A stretch of 64,000 bases of DNA from Sclerurus mexicanus (GCA_013396755.1 VWZF01003613.1:332433-396432), one strand, 5' to 3'; counted from the stretch's first letter, positions 1 to 12,191 are shown. Notes: generated by a model from the letters alone, not told the origin. Made by a program: numbers and translations.

Positions 1-2152
1 AACCCTGCAAGATTAAATTGTCATATGTATAAAGATAACATGTAAATTAGATTTAAATAAAATTGTCTTAAATTATTAGCCTGTCATTGTTAGTGACCAC
101 TTTTGAGAAAAACAGGTTTTCTAGCCTTTCATATTGATTTATGTAAACCACTAGCCTCAGTGTCTTTATAATTCAATTCAAACCTGTAATGAGTCAGACC
201 TGTGGAAAGGCCTGTTCAGAATGAACAGTGACAACTTAGTTGAAATGCTGCTCATGCCATGGAAACAATGAAGTGTGACACTTTGTCTTTTACATCTGTC
301 ACAGGTTTACTGGGAAAGAAGAGTCATTTATTCTGTTTTCCAGAAAGGCAGTAATATGGATAGGAGAATTAAACATTTACTTTAGGGGACTGCAAATTAT
401 TTCTTTGCCTTTTTCACAGGTATATTAATCTGTTTTCGAAATTCATTTTGTACCTTGAATTTTCATATATTTCTAGCTTTTTTTCTGCACTGAAATCTAT
501 ACGTAGCCCCCTCTTAAAAGCTTCTATGGCATTTAAGATATTCTTATAAGCATTTTTCCTTCAGTCAAAGTCTATCTCCAAAACACATCTTTCATTTTGC
601 CTATGTTGAGGTATTCAAAGTCAAAGAAATCAAAAGCATGTATATAAAAAAACCAAACAACACCTGCTTCAAAATGCTCAATAACCAGGTTTTTTTTCTG
701 TCATATAAATTAACCTAAATAACTGTGCATTACTATTTTTTTAAAATATGGCTTAATATTAACATGCAATTACATATACATTTTTCCCAATCTAGTTTGC
801 TAATAAAATAATAGACCAAAATTTTAGGCATTGACTTTCTAGAAAGCTTTTAATCTTTGACTCAGATTTCAACAAGCCCTAATAATGTATTTTTAATATG
901 GTGTTGTTTTCTATGACATAATGTAGAACTCTAAAATTTCAGATAGCTCATTAATAAAGGATAATTTAAAGGATTAGCTTACATTATTTTGCATTCTGAA
1001 TTTTTACACCTTCAATTAAAATACTATTTTTAAAACCTAGAAGGACTTAAAGTCAAAAATCTGTCTTCTCTGAGCTCCCTGATATAACTTTTCATTAGAC
1101 ACAGGGCAGTATATATACATCTCTACCCAAATTCAAATCTTTCAAACCAGCAAGCTAATGAAGTGCAAAAATGTAAGAATATGAGTGGAATGAGTATTGC
1201 TCATGCTAGAGAACAGACATGCAGGCAGTGTACTGCAAGAGTAATGCATAAATGTATAACCAAACCAGTGATCCAAAGCAAACAAGGAATATGGATGTAT
1301 CAGTTGGTCATCAAAGCCTAAAATAAGAGCCATACTCCAATCCTCATTTCTGTAAGGTGTTCCTGAATCTTCAGAAGCAACATAACTCGATAGTTTCAAA
1401 TTTGCGGATCTTTAGAAACAACAAAAGATTTAAATAAATATATCCTAAACACATTTGAAGCCAGGTCTTCATTCTGAATGCTTCAGCTCAAAGGTCTTAT
1501 GCTCCAGGCTAGCAATTGCTTGTTCATTGTGCCTTGTTGATGGCTTTAGCAAATGCCAGGCAACTGTAACCAGAAAGAACTCTAATCAGATGGACAATTA
1601 CTTATGTTATCCCTTACATATGCTATTGCAGGAAGTAATTGTAAAGAATCCTTCAAATAGTATGTTACAGTCTTGTTAAGTTATTCATTTGCATATTAAA
1701 AAAATGGAGTGATTTTGACTTCAGGTCTTATTGTATACTTATTTTTGCAAAATACCAACTTGACATCAGTAAGATTTTCTATTTTGAGCAAATTATGGTT
1801 TTTTTTTTTATTTTTTTCTTAAATAGTTTGGTTGAAATTACATTTCACACATTTCCACTTTTACTCAAGTTACTTTGCATTTACATTTTTCCTATTTTAA
1901 ACTACTGCTTAACAAAAAGTTAAAAACAGAAGTTTCAAATTGAAATTTCAAAACATGGCTATTCAATGTTCAAAATATTCTTGTCTTCTTAAGTTTGGTA
2001 TGTAGTAGTCTTAGATTAAACTGCTCTTTCCCCCCTGTTCAGTGTTGCCAATGAGAACTGAGAAATACAGAGATTTTTTTCAGTTTTTCTAACTGGAAAA
2101 CAAAGCACTCAAAAGCTTGGAAGTGCAATAATTGAAAATGCTTGTCCAGTCA
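1..2152. other. AT-rich non-coding DNA, no recognised gene
   Basis: No coding exon, RNA gene or repeat family could be recognised here. Open frames are shorter than 90 codons, as expected in DNA this AT-rich. A T-run near 1799-1809 is the only simple sequence of note. Ancient, unrecognisable repeats or conserved non-coding elements cannot be excluded by eye. Confidence 0.6.
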
Positions 2153-2692
2153 TTTACAGGGTTTGGCTGGAATGGTATTATTTTTTTTTTTTTAATAGCA
2201 GCCCATAGGGTGCTCTGTTTTAGATTTGTGGCTAAAACAGTGTTGATAATGCACCAATGTTTTTGCTGAACAGTGTTTTCACAGTGTCAAGGCATTCTTT
2301 GTTTCTCACTCTGCCATCCCAACAAGAAGGCCAGCACTGGGCAAGAGGTCAGGAGAAGACACAGCCAGGACAGCGCACCTGAATTGACCAAAATAGTGTT
2401 CCATATCATCTGTCATGATCATCAATAAAACTAGGGATGGAGTTTTTCTGAAGCAGCTATTGCTCAGGGATTGGCTGGACATTGGTCTACTAGCGGAAAG
2501 GGACTGCTTTTTAATCTATTCTTTCTTACTTTATTTCCTTTACTTTTTGGAGATGCCTTTATCTTGACCTATGAGTTATTTTTCCTTACTTTTACCCTTC
2601 CAGTTCTTCCCGTAGTGAAGAATCTTTGAAGGGCTTTGTTTGACATGCATGTATTTGTCCTTAAAATTAGCCACATGGGGTTTGATTGCAAC
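2153..2692 (+). mobile_element. Old ERV-L-like long terminal repeat, degraded solo LTR
   Basis: The order of motifs follows an avian ERV-L-type LTR that I recognise. It opens with the GTTTGGCTGG stretch at 2161, then AAAACAGTGTTGATAAT near 2235-2251, a segment with GACACAGCCAGGACAGC near 2358, and the TGACCAAAAT...TTCCATATCAT block near 2388-2410. A pyrimidine-rich 3' part with TTTATCTTGACC and CTTTTACCCTTCC motifs follows at 2560-2600, and a GGGGTTTGATT-like end near 2678. The usual TATA box position holds only ATCAATAAAACT near 2422, so the promoter looks decayed. No internal gag/pol sequence is present on either side, consistent with a solo LTR left by LTR-LTR recombination. Ends are approximate and no target-site duplication could be confirmed. 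The many indels mark it as old. It probably has no activity. Confidence 0.7.
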
Positions 2693-4998
2693 CCTGTGCT
2701 TCAAGGTGATAAGTGCACATTATAAATATTTTTCTTGGTTACAAGTGTATAGCACCTAAAATTGTTATATTCCATTGGTTCACAGATTAGAATGTGCTGT
2801 ACATTCCCTATAGCTTTGTGTTAAATAATTTAAACTATTGTATTTTACATTATTATTGCTGAGAAATAAATTGTCCTAGAACATAGAATAAATTGAAAAA
2901 TCAAAATGATTGATAGTCTGAATATTGATAAAACAAATAAATTGAAGGTTAGACTACCTGGCAAAAAACAACTCTCAGAGCACATCCTTTTCACTCAAGT
3001 GCATGGAATTTGCCTCTCAACTATGGATGAGGAAACTATTACAAAGTAAAAAATTACTGGTAACACAAAATAGAAAGGTGTAGCAAGGCCAAATACTTGA
3101 GCTCAGAGTCACAAATAGAGGAATTTCCTTCAAAAATTCCATTCAATTTCATATTTCTTCGTCTCATTCAACTGTTGTACTTCCAGATTATAGACCCCTA
3201 TTTCTCATGTCAATAAAGTGCTTGTAGACTTATTAAACATGAAATCTGAATGCTTACTTCTAAAAGAGAGATAATACTTGCCAACTGAATCTCTGCAAGC
3301 TGCTTTCCCCTGTTGGTACCTACCTAGTTTCCTCACTGCATTAAACCCTGCACTGCTGTCCCAAAATTCCCATCTCAAAACCTCCACTCCATCTGCATCC
3401 CAATCTTTAGCAGTCTTACAGTATCCAACATGCATTTTCTAGGGTCAGAGGTGATAGTAGCAAGTTGTTCAATAGACATGGAACCTCTTTCCTATATTTG
3501 CTTTATTATTCTAAGATCCTAAAACATGAATCAAGCACTGAAGAATGAGTTACTGCTGGGAAGAATAAGGTATATACCATGACAGTAGACTACAGTCTAA
3601 AAGCAAAGATTTACCCTCTCAGTCTAAAGTGACTCATATTTTCCAGAAAAGGAGACATTACTTTGGGGGTTCTCAGGTATTTTACTTGTTTTCTTAACAA
3701 TGAGATCTATATTTTAAAATCACTTTAAAAAAAGATATTATCTCTTAAAAGAAAAAATTAGTTAAAAAAAAAGAAGCAATAAATAAACATTGGTATTCCA
3801 CTTTCTTTAAAAACAGTTAAAAATCAACTTTGCTGTGGGTGCTTTGAATTAATCTACAATAATAATCTATGATTACTGACCTTTCCTCTGTGTTTATCCT
3901 AGTTTAACTCTCACTTCTTCATAATGTACAGAAATTTTCTTCCACAAAACAGATGTTTCTATAAATGCAGACCTGCAGATCTGTAACTAGGCTCACAAAT
4001 TACCTTCCAAACAATATTTGCACTTAAAAGAAACCATCAAAAAATCAATAAGGAAGTGATAACAGGTAGAAAAAGCCCCATTTTCAAGCCTAAAACTAGA
4101 TTTAAGCCCAAACCTAGGTTTAGTGTGCCAAAGCAAAAATATAAAATAGTTTTAGTATTTTTGTTATGTACAGAATCACTGATATTTTGTACTCTCGTTG
4201 CTTTAGTGACTAAAATGTTAACAAATTAAATTAAGAACTTGTGTATTCCATGTTTCCAGCTTTCTCAATGATTCTGATGTGTCTCACTATGTTTTATTCC
4301 AGATTTGTTTTCAGTATCTATAAGACATGAATGTTCAAGCAGATAGTAAGTTCCATTAGAGTGCCAAAGTATTTCTTCTATATATAGATGTAGCAATATC
4401 TGTTCTATGAATATTATTTGGTTCAAGGGAAAATTTAGTAAGGAGAAAAAAAAGTTAATTACTTCATAACACTATCTTTTCCTCACACAGTGCAGCACAT
4501 CTTCCTCCTCTAGGAAGATAAATTGGTTAATGCCTTTCCACACAGTGACTATATGCCAAAAAACATGTATTCCAGTTTCATTAACCAACAAGAGACTCCT
4601 TCAATAGCTCATTACTTTCCTTATATTCCGGACGTTTTTTAGACAAATGAGTATGTTAACAATTTCTTTCTTAAATTCCCTTGCATAGCATTTAGGAACA
4701 AGAGTGCAGTTTGGTGAGGGAAATTTTACAGTGCAAAGCAAGTTGTTTATGCAAGACAATTTTGATGATCTCTTATTGCTTTGGCTCATTGCCACTGTAT
4801 TAGCAATGGGCTCCTTATTTGGGTTCCCTATTGATTATTGACATCAGTGATATACAAAAAATAGCACCCTAAGACAGATATCTGGTGAGGTTTTTTAATA
4901 CATGGTAAATATATTTCTCCAAATGTATCACAACAGAGTACTCATCAAATAGTATTAATTCCTCAGTATAACAAGTTTCACATTCTAGATTCAGGCAG
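2693..4998. other. AT-rich non-coding DNA, nothing recognised
   Basis: No gene, RNA or repeat family is recognisable. The stretch around 3280-3410 is somewhat less AT-rich but carries no convincing reading frame or splice context. Confidence 0.55.
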
Positions 4999-5192
4999 CA
5001 TAGAATCATATGTTCACAAAACAGTTTGGTTTAAAGGAGACCTTTAAAGGTCATCTAGTCCAATGCCTCTGCAATAGGTAGGGACATCTTCAATTAGATT
5101 AGGTTGGTCAGAGCCCCATACAACCTTGAATGTCTCCAGAGACTGGACATTCATCCCACTCCAGTCAACCTGTTTCAGTTTCACCACCCTGA
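4999..5192 (-). mobile_element. CR1 LINE 3' fragment
   Basis: Read on the minus strand this ends in the CR1 tail; on the plus strand it begins CATAGAATCAT at 4999. The block around 5036-5065 (GGAGACCTTTAAAGGTCATC, then TAGTCCAATGCC) is the canonical 3'-UTR end of avian CR1. It continues through CTTCAATTAGATTAGGTTG (about 5090) and CTTGAATGTCTCCAGAGACTGG to a CCTGTTTCAGTTTCACCACCCT segment at its 5' limit. Only about 190 bases of 3' UTR remain, the usual 5' truncation from incomplete reverse transcription. It carries no coding sequence. Recognition is by motif order; the subfamily is not assigned. Confidence 0.9.
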
Positions 5193-6339
5193 AGACTTAT
5201 CAGCTGAAGTAGTTAGAAACCAGATGTAAACACATCACTGTGCAAATATTGCTGTTAGAGAGCCAGGATCAAAGAACGGGAGAACTAATTACTTAATATG
5301 TGATTTTTTTTTTTATCTTTATATACACTTGAGAAAACTGGAGTGCCATGAGTCACCTCAATACAAACAGAAGCTAAAAACTAAAATACATAGTCTCAAC
5401 CTAATCACAAGTTCTTCTACAGTTCAACTAGGTTAAGAATAATGAAGAATAGTCCTATTTGATTTGACCCTAAGTGAAAAAGTAGATGCAAGAGCTTTCT
5501 TCTCAATACAGTAGCTAAAGGAAATAATAATAACTTCCTAATGGCTGCTGAGAAGCATTGATTTTTTTCTTATATTCTCTTTCTGATCAGAACTATCAAA
5601 TAGGTGCTGCCTAGGGAGGCTTCCTTTCCTAGGGGTTCTATTTTCTTTCTCAGCTAAATGGCACATCTTCCCTAGGATTTTACATCAGTAAAAGGCATAA
5701 TTCCATAAACAAGGTCTTTCTCCTTAGTCTGTATAGTGGTGGGCAGGAGCTGCTAAACCAGGAAAGTTTTTTCTACCAAGATCCAGAGCATTCATGACCT
5801 CCAACTTTCAGATTATTTTCGTTTTTAGGATATGTGCCAATCACTGTCCTCCCTCAGAGGGCTGAAAGCGCTTCTAATGGTTCAGTTTCCTGGTACCTGC
5901 TGTCCATGGTGGAGCAGGACATCACACTACAACCTCCTGTAGGCCTTATTTCTGCAGAGTTAACAAGTGTTTCTGACTCAAAATGCTTCTTATAAGTAAA
6001 TATAAAAATAACTAAACAACCATTCATATTTATTTATATATGGTTCTTATTGTTCAAATCAATAGTGCAGCTAAATAATATTCTGATCACTAAAGGCAAG
6101 GTCATTGTTTTTTAAGAAAAATAATAGTACAGCAAGTCTCTTCTATAATGCTTTTATTACAGCTAGAATGATCATAAAATACAAAAGATCAGTGTCATTC
6201 AGTTTTTTTTTACAAGTTCAAGGAAAGAAAAAAAATATTTATATCTCTGAGGATACCGTAAATTCTCACAAACTTCTAACTGCTACGTAAACTGAAGACA
6301 ATAGTGACAAAAGTATCATTCACCTAGGGATTCAGATAG
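5193..6339. other. AT-rich non-coding DNA, nothing recognised
   Basis: No gene or repeat family is recognisable. A less AT-rich stretch at about 5830-5950 has no supported reading frame. The 61-codon frame at 6105-6290 is of chance length for this base composition. Confidence 0.5.
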
Positions 6340-6890
6340 CAATCACAAAAATCTGTCCTGGGTCAGATTAAAGAACTGTCTAGCCCAATATACTGTCCCC
6401 ACAAATGGCCAATCATGATCATCCTGGAAAAAAGTAGGAATAATTTTATGATTCTTACAGTGTATACATATTAAGGCCTTGACACAAAGCAGAGGTCAAA
6501 TTTGCTCAAGAGTTTTCTTTGGGCAAATCCATGGAATAAAGATCCATCAGATGTTCTAATACGCATGACCTTCTAGTACCTATGTTTCGAGGCAATGATT
6601 TCCACTGAACCTGCTGCCTGTTAGAGTCATTTGATGTATCATGCTTCTTGTATTGGAATAAAGGGTGAACAGTCATTCTATATTCACCTTTATTCACCTT
6701 CTCCACAAAACTCATTATTTTCCAGTCCTATATTATAAACCTATTCAGCTGTCTCTTTTTTCTAAGTTAAGAGAATTATCCTACTGAATTATTTCTTACA
6801 TGGAAGCCACTGAATATCTTTCATCATTCTTTTCTGAAGCTTTTCAGAACTAATATACTTCATCTAGGTATTAAAACAATCAAAACTGTA
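6340..6890 (-). mobile_element. Ancient amniote CR1/L3-like LINE 3' fragment, highly diverged
   Basis: The plus strand follows, in order, motifs known from the antisense of an old sauropsid CR1 lineage common in turtles and crocodilians. These are a GTCTAGCCCAATATACTGTC block (6381-6400) followed by ATGGCCAAT, a CTGCTGCCTGTTAGAGTCATTT block (6611-6632), then TTCACCTTCTCCACA (near 6690), a CTGTCTCTTTTTTCTAAGTT segment (6749-6768), CATGGAAGCCA (6799), and ATTCTTTTCTGAAGCTTTTC (6826-6845) followed by AGAACTAATATA. Divergence is high and short indels abound, so it predates the avian CR1 copies in this window. The order of blocks runs from 3' UTR (left) towards the ORF2 end (right). No open frame survives; the 69-codon minus-strand frame at 6506-6715 lies inside this repeat and is not a gene. 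The exact family name is inference. Confidence 0.72.
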
Positions 6891-7243
6891 TCTTTTAGCT
6901 ATACAACTATAAAGAATGTTCAATCAGTCTTTTTGAGAAAAGCATGTAAAAGGGAAAATTAGGGTCACACTTTAGACTTGTACAAAGGCATAAATACAGA
7001 GGTACTCACAGACTATTGTCCATTTCTTATCCTGCTTGTACATACTCCAAACATTGCCTGAAAGGTGCATTTTCACTACTATGAGTGCTCTTGCCATTTT
7101 AACCCCTTCTACCTTTCATTTCTCCTCTGTAATGAACAGAAATATTTTTCTGCTATTGCTGTTAAATCTACCCTTCCAAATCCTAGCAGTCTCACTGCAT
7201 CAGAAGACCATATATCATATGTGCCTTCAACACCCTCATGATA
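6891..7243. other. Short unannotated stretch between repeats
   Basis: AT-rich DNA between the ancient CR1 and the nested CR1/LTR locus. Nothing is recognised; the 72-codon frame starting at 7036 has no features of a real gene. Confidence 0.5.
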
Positions 7244-7377
7244 TAGAATCATAGAATCATTTAGCTTGAAAAAGACCTCCCAAGATCATTTGAGTCCAGT
7301 TGTTAACCCAGCACTGCTAAGTCTGCCAACAAGCCATGCCACTCTAAGTCACATATGTCTATGTGACTTTTAAATGC
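7244..7377 (-). mobile_element. CR1 LINE, 3' half, split by an LTR insertion
   Basis: The plus strand starts with two copies of the tail unit (TAGAATCATAGAATCAT, 7244-7260), then the antisense 3'-UTR motifs AAAAAGACCTCCCAAGATCAT, CCCAGCACTGCTAAGTCTGCC and AAGCCATGCCACTCTAAGTC. The CR1 stops abruptly after ACTTTTAAATGC at 7377. The next expected CR1 motif, AATACCTCCAGGAATGGT, appears 855 bases later at 8233. The two parts are therefore one element split by a later insertion. The repeated ATTCTATG tail, not ATTCTGTG, sets this copy apart from the tails at 16.5, 51.6 and 53.2 kb. Confidence 0.93.
7373..7377. repeat. Left target-site duplication of the solo LTR
   Basis: AATGC directly precedes the LTR start TGTTA. 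It pairs with AATAC at 8233-8237 right after the LTR end TAACA, with one mismatch in five. A 5-bp duplication fits ERV-L-type integration. Because the host CR1 is expected to read TTTAAATACCTCC at this point, the right copy is probably the unmutated one. Confidence 0.8.
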
Positions 7378-7433
7378 TGTTACACACCAGATCAGTTATT
7401 TTTGGGTCAGAACCACCTTGTGAGGATACGTCT

Positions 7434-7467
<34 letters not shown>

Positions 7468-8232
7468 CAGGAGAGGGGACCAGGCCTCCAGCACAGCACT
7501 CACATGGTCAGCCAAGGCTGTTGCTGGACTCAGCCCCACATGGCATGAAGGCTGCAGGGGACACCTGACAGTCAGTAAGGTCTGCCTGGTAACCCATCCA
7601 CACCACATCCCTAGAGCTCCTGACTGACTGTGGCACCCCTCAGTTTGGCTGAGGGGACAGGGAGTGGTCAGCAAACCAAAGGTTCCATCTGGGGGGAGTG
7701 GCCACAATAGCCAGGGTCCATAAGCAGGCAGAAGGTTTCCATTGGCCCTGGCGTGCTCTCCTGAAGCCATCAACATGTGACCTTCTGAGTGATAACTATG
7801 TTTTTCTCTCCTCTCTTTGTTCTTTCTTCTCTTAATCTCTCTTCCTTATTCTTTTCTTCCTCTTGTGGATAACTTAAACACTTGTTTTCTGTAAGGTGTG
7901 GGTACATCATGCAAGTGGCATGGAGTTTGTGTTTGCTGAGTGTAACAAAAGTTCCTTACTATAGCAATGCGTGCAAGTCTCAGTAACCTGTTGTAATGCT
8001 TTTGTAAAGTTCCGTGTTATTTTTGTAAACCCCCTTTTTGCCAAAACACCTGTTTTCTCACCAAATGAAAAGTAATCTCTTAAAGAAAAATGTGTAGTTT
8101 TTCTCTGGATGTGAATTCAAGCTATCAAAGAACCCCTGTCTTTACAAGGGTTCGTGTGAGCAAAATCTCTTGGGGCCTAAAATTAAAATGCACACCAGGT
8201 AAAGCTTGGGGCTTCTGGACCAGGTTCTAACA
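7378..8232 (+). mobile_element. Solo LTR of an endogenous retrovirus inserted into a CR1
   Basis: The 855-bp insert begins TGTTACAC and ends TTCTAACA, so it has perfect 5-bp inverted termini TGTTA/TAACA of the TG...CA type and is flanked by a 5-bp duplication (AATGC/AATAC). This is the signature of a retroviral LTR. It holds no gag, pol or env sequence, so it is a solo LTR. Inside are a TG dinucleotide run (7439-7467), a GC-richer block (about 7470-7760), a pyrimidine-rich tract (7800-7862) and, near the right end, an ATTAAA polyadenylation-like signal at about 8182. That signal is the only basis for the plus orientation. The 126-codon minus-strand frame inside (7396-7776) owes part of its length to the GC-richer block and the TG run and is not a gene. 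I do not recognise the family. The TSD length suggests class III/ERV-L, but that is inference. Confidence 0.85.
7439..7467. repeat. (TG)n microsatellite inside the LTR
   Basis: Twenty-nine bases of uninterrupted alternating T and G. It lies in the 5' part of the solo LTR, so length variation here would change the LTR length between individuals. Confidence 0.97.
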
Positions 8233-8237
8233 AATAC
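8233..8237. repeat. Right target-site duplication of the solo LTR
   Basis: AATAC, partner of AATGC at 7373-7377. It also belongs to the CR1 sequence that was interrupted. Confidence 0.8.
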
Positions 8238-8572
8238 CTCCAGGAATGGTAACTCAACCACTTCCTGGGGCAGTTGGCCCTAATGATTGACAACCCTTTC
8301 ACTGAATTAATTATTTCTTAGTATCCAATCTAAACCTTCTCTGGTACAACTTGAGGCCATTTCTTCTTGTCCTGTCACTTGTTACCTGGGAGAAGAGACT
8401 GATCCCCTTCCTCTACAACCTCACTTCAGGTCTCCTTGAACCTCCTTTTCTCCAGGCAAAACAAACCCAGCTCCCTCAGCCACTGCTCCACTGCTTGCAA
8501 AACTGGTGCTCCAGACCCTTCACCAACTTTATTACCCTTCTTTGGACATGATTTAGCATCTCAATGTCATGT
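8233..8572 (-). mobile_element. CR1 LINE, 5' half of the split copy (ORF2 C-terminus and 3' UTR)
   Basis: Resumes the CR1 exactly where the left part stopped, with AATACCTCCAGGAATGGTAA. Familiar antisense CR1 motifs follow: TCAACCACTTCCTGGGGCAG, GACAACCCTTTCACTGAA, ATCCAATCTAAACCTTCTCTGG, TGTTACCTGGGAGAAGAGAC, CCTTTTCTCCAGGC and GCTCCAGACCCTTCACCAAC. On the minus strand this corresponds to the last part of the reverse transcriptase ORF. The sequence fades near CTCAATGTCATGTT at about 8572, the 5' truncation point. The reading frame is broken, so the copy is dead. Confidence 0.92.
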
Positions 8573-11500
8573 TTAACACCAACAATACATGTTTTGCTAG
8601 CTTGTACACAGTAGAGAAATCTTCCACATATTTATCTACTGAAGAACAAGATTGCTAAGCTTATTGTTTACCTGTTATGTCCCACTCTAAGGGCAGAAAA
8701 TCACAGATGCCACAGACATCAGTTACAAGGCTGCACAGTTTTGGGGCCTGTACACTGTCATCATCCATTAATTAATTCTCCTGACTGACTGAAAACCCCA
8801 ACTCCTGTTGTCAACTTTTTTTTTTTTTTTAATGCTAATAGCAGATGATACCTTTTTTAGGAATAAAACAAACCCATTTTGTCCCTGACAACCCACAGAT
8901 CACAGATTTCTCTTTCAAGGGAGAAAAGAAAAATAAAATTTAAAAAGGATCTCATTGGTTTGTGCAATTGTGATCATCAGCAATAATGTATTCTTTTATT
9001 ACTAATTAAATATTTCCATCTTTAGTATTTTCCTCTACAAAAATACCTTTTATCATTCCCTGCACTGTAGACTCAATGACTTATACTTTTGATAAGTTTT
9101 CATTGTATTTCCCTGTCATTTAGGCAAGGGGGAGAGTGTTCATACTCCCAGACAAAAACCATGGTTCAAGAAAAGAAATTGCTTCTTGTAAAAACTTCTG
9201 TAGAAACAATCCTCTTACTGTGTCAGCCATGCATGTAGTATTGCTTTATATTGATCCATAAGTATTTATATAGGTCATTTTCTTATGCAATTTATTCAGT
9301 GGCCTCAAACACAGCAGCATGTATTAAGAAAGAAAGACAGTAAACAAGGGGACTTGTAGCCTTATTCCTTATGTAAGAGTGGGAGACTTATTTTCTGGCA
9401 CTTGCTATGCATCTTTAACTAGAAACAATCAATGTCTTTTTTGCAGTCCTGATATACAGTGACACTTAAACAGCATTTAAATGTTAATAAACAATGTAGC
9501 ACTGAAGAAAATTTTAAAAAAAAAACTGCAAGAAAAAGTTGTCCTGAAAGGTTTATTTTTAATTATATTTTCATTATGCCCACCAGAAAGAGAAGGAAAA
9601 GAGAGGGGGAAATCTGTATGTGTATGTTTACCTTCTATTCTTCGAGGATATCATAGTCCCTAAACAGCCTAGAACAGCATAGAGTATCCTCAGTATGCAT
9701 TGGGATAGAACAATAATGTCTGCTACAAATTTGTTTCATTGACCTTTGGGTAGGAGAGGACAGCCATCTGAACAAAATAATTTGTTTTAAATTCAAGAGA
9801 GCATTACCAGAGTGGTCAAATATTTTTTTTGAATCATACCACTATAGTAGTGATAATGTGATACTAAATAATGTTACTCAACAATTACTCACAGACTGAG
9901 AGTTAAGCAGACAGTAAAGTGTCTTAGTCAATCACTAACATTAGTCCTCAGGCATATATTAAAAAGTCTCTTTGGAATTTTTTAAATGTTATTATCCTTT
10001 AAGTTTTACCCAAAAACATTATGGTAGTCATTGTCTAGAACGTACTAAGAGCAGAATTATTAAAAGAAATATTTAATTAATCAACATTATGTTACAGACA
10101 ATTTGCCTATAAGAAAGGTGTTCTCATTTTGTATCCCATTAATATAAGAGTGAAAATGGATTACCAGCTTTAAGATATGATGTAGCAACTCCTGAATACA
10201 CATGAATTGCTCTGCTCAGGAAGTCACTCAGTGAACTTACAAGAAAGTTTTCTTCTAAAGGCTGAATCATTCAAATTAAAACAAAACAACAAAAAAAACC
10301 ACACCCAAAAACATGTCAGCCATCTTGATCTCTATAGAAATACTAAAAAAAAAAATTGTGAAAAACTATAGAATACTCTCTTTTTCTCCTAACCCATGGT
10401 GCATCTTCAAACATTTAAGTTCTCATAATAATATTAAGGTACATGTACTCAGTAATAGAAATCACACTCATCTATTAGCATTAAAACCACAGTTGTTGAA
10501 TGTAAATTTAAACTTTATGGAATACTCTATTATTATTTATTTATACATCTGAAAAAACCCAGTGAAATTCTAATTATTCCAAAGGTTACACATAGTCAGG
10601 ATCAGTTAATTGTCCTTTAAATTTCATTTTATTGCTCAAGTACTTTTCATATGTCTAGGATTTCCTGCATAATATGACTGAATCTTTATTATGAATTCAT
10701 TAGTTGCTTTGCAGGCTTTAATATCTGTCTCATACGGATCTGTATGAAGAGTTTAATACCTTTTTTCTTTCTTCTGCCTTGGAAAGAGAAAGTATTTTGT
10801 GTGAGAAGGAATAAAACCCTGCTATCCCAGAAATGGCACTGCTTATATAAATGCATAGCAGTTACAACCACCACAGAGAAAAATAAGACACCCTTATCTA
10901 GATCTAGGCATGATAACAAGATTAAAATTCTTAACACATTTTCTTATCTGTATAAATTTTCCTTCAAACCATAACTTGAATTGTCACTGTCAGCAAGAAT
11001 TTGACTAGTCCTGTGTTTGAATTTGAAGTGAAATAATGTTAGATCCTGATTTAGCAGATAGTCAAAATTACTATCAGAACTAGTGGACTTCATACAAAAC
11101 ATTCATTTTCTATGAAAACAGTGGGGTGTTTTTCTTGGTCAAACCAGTGAAGATCAAATTGCCTGAGAAGCAGATTCTAAGTTCTAATTTATGCCAGAGG
11201 GTTGAGGTCCATGTTTTTTGCCTTGCACAAGAACACACTATCCTGGAAGATGATCTAGGTTATCACCACGCACACGAGCAGAGTCCACCTCCTCACTACA
11301 ACACAGATACTTATAGGAGAATGCAATAAACATGATCAAAGAGGAGTAGAGGAAGCACAGGTTTCCTAATATTTCAGATGATTCAAGCTGAGAACAATGA
11401 AGGGAACCTGACTGCTGGTCCCTGTTCCCAGAGAAGCTCACGCAAGCTCACTTTCTAAAGGAATGGTTTTGCACTGAATCTTAGGAGCATTTCAGACTGC

Positions 11501-12191
11501 TGAATCAGTCTTTGTCCCTCAAGCCCACCTGTCGGAGGAGGTTAAATTCAAAAAGCAGCTCTGTAAAAGTTGATTTTCACAGTTCTTTCCTGTCTGTTTC
11601 TCAATATGACACTTTTTGTAAGTATTAACTGTAGCACTTAATACTTCTGATTATTGTTTACCACATAAGGAAAGATTATATGATCCTTGACAATGACTTA
11701 TGAATTAGGTGTCTAAACCTAGCCTTACTGTCAAGTCTCTCTTCCCTTTCCTCACCTCACCTTTGTCCTGCATAACCCAAACATTCATTCAGAAAAGCAA
11801 AGCAGGTGTGCACTCATGAATCTGATAACACTTACTTTGCTCCTTCTGCTACTACATTTTATCAGTCAAGCCTATGATCATGGCAACAACACAACCATGC
11901 CCTGTAAAATCAAAGCTGGGGAGCTGTGTGAGCAAGCCCATCAAAAAAAAAAAAAATGTTGAGCCAACACTAATTCAAGGAAGTTGACAGCTGTTGTGCA
12001 TTATTTCATAAATACATAATGCAGATTAATTAAAAAAATATATTTCAATACAAAGAAGGGAAAAGGAAAACCGCAGAGATAGCTAAAGTCTTTTTTTCTC
12101 CTGATATGGTGTTGCACCACATCAACAATACTTTTTACAAAAGTGAATTTGGTAAGGAAAGAGTGCTGCTTTGGTATTTAGCCTGTAACCT
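8573..12191. other. AT-rich non-coding DNA, nothing recognised
   Basis: No gene, RNA or known repeat is recognisable. There is a T-run at 8816-8830 and A-rich runs near 9517 and 10285. Overlapping 60-82-codon frames on both strands (for example around 10689-10974) are of chance length. Confidence 0.5.

Noticed and set aside
7396..7776. 126-codon minus-strand frame
   Set aside because: It lies wholly inside the solo LTR; the (TG)n run and the GC-richer block keep it open. No homology to a protein is seen.
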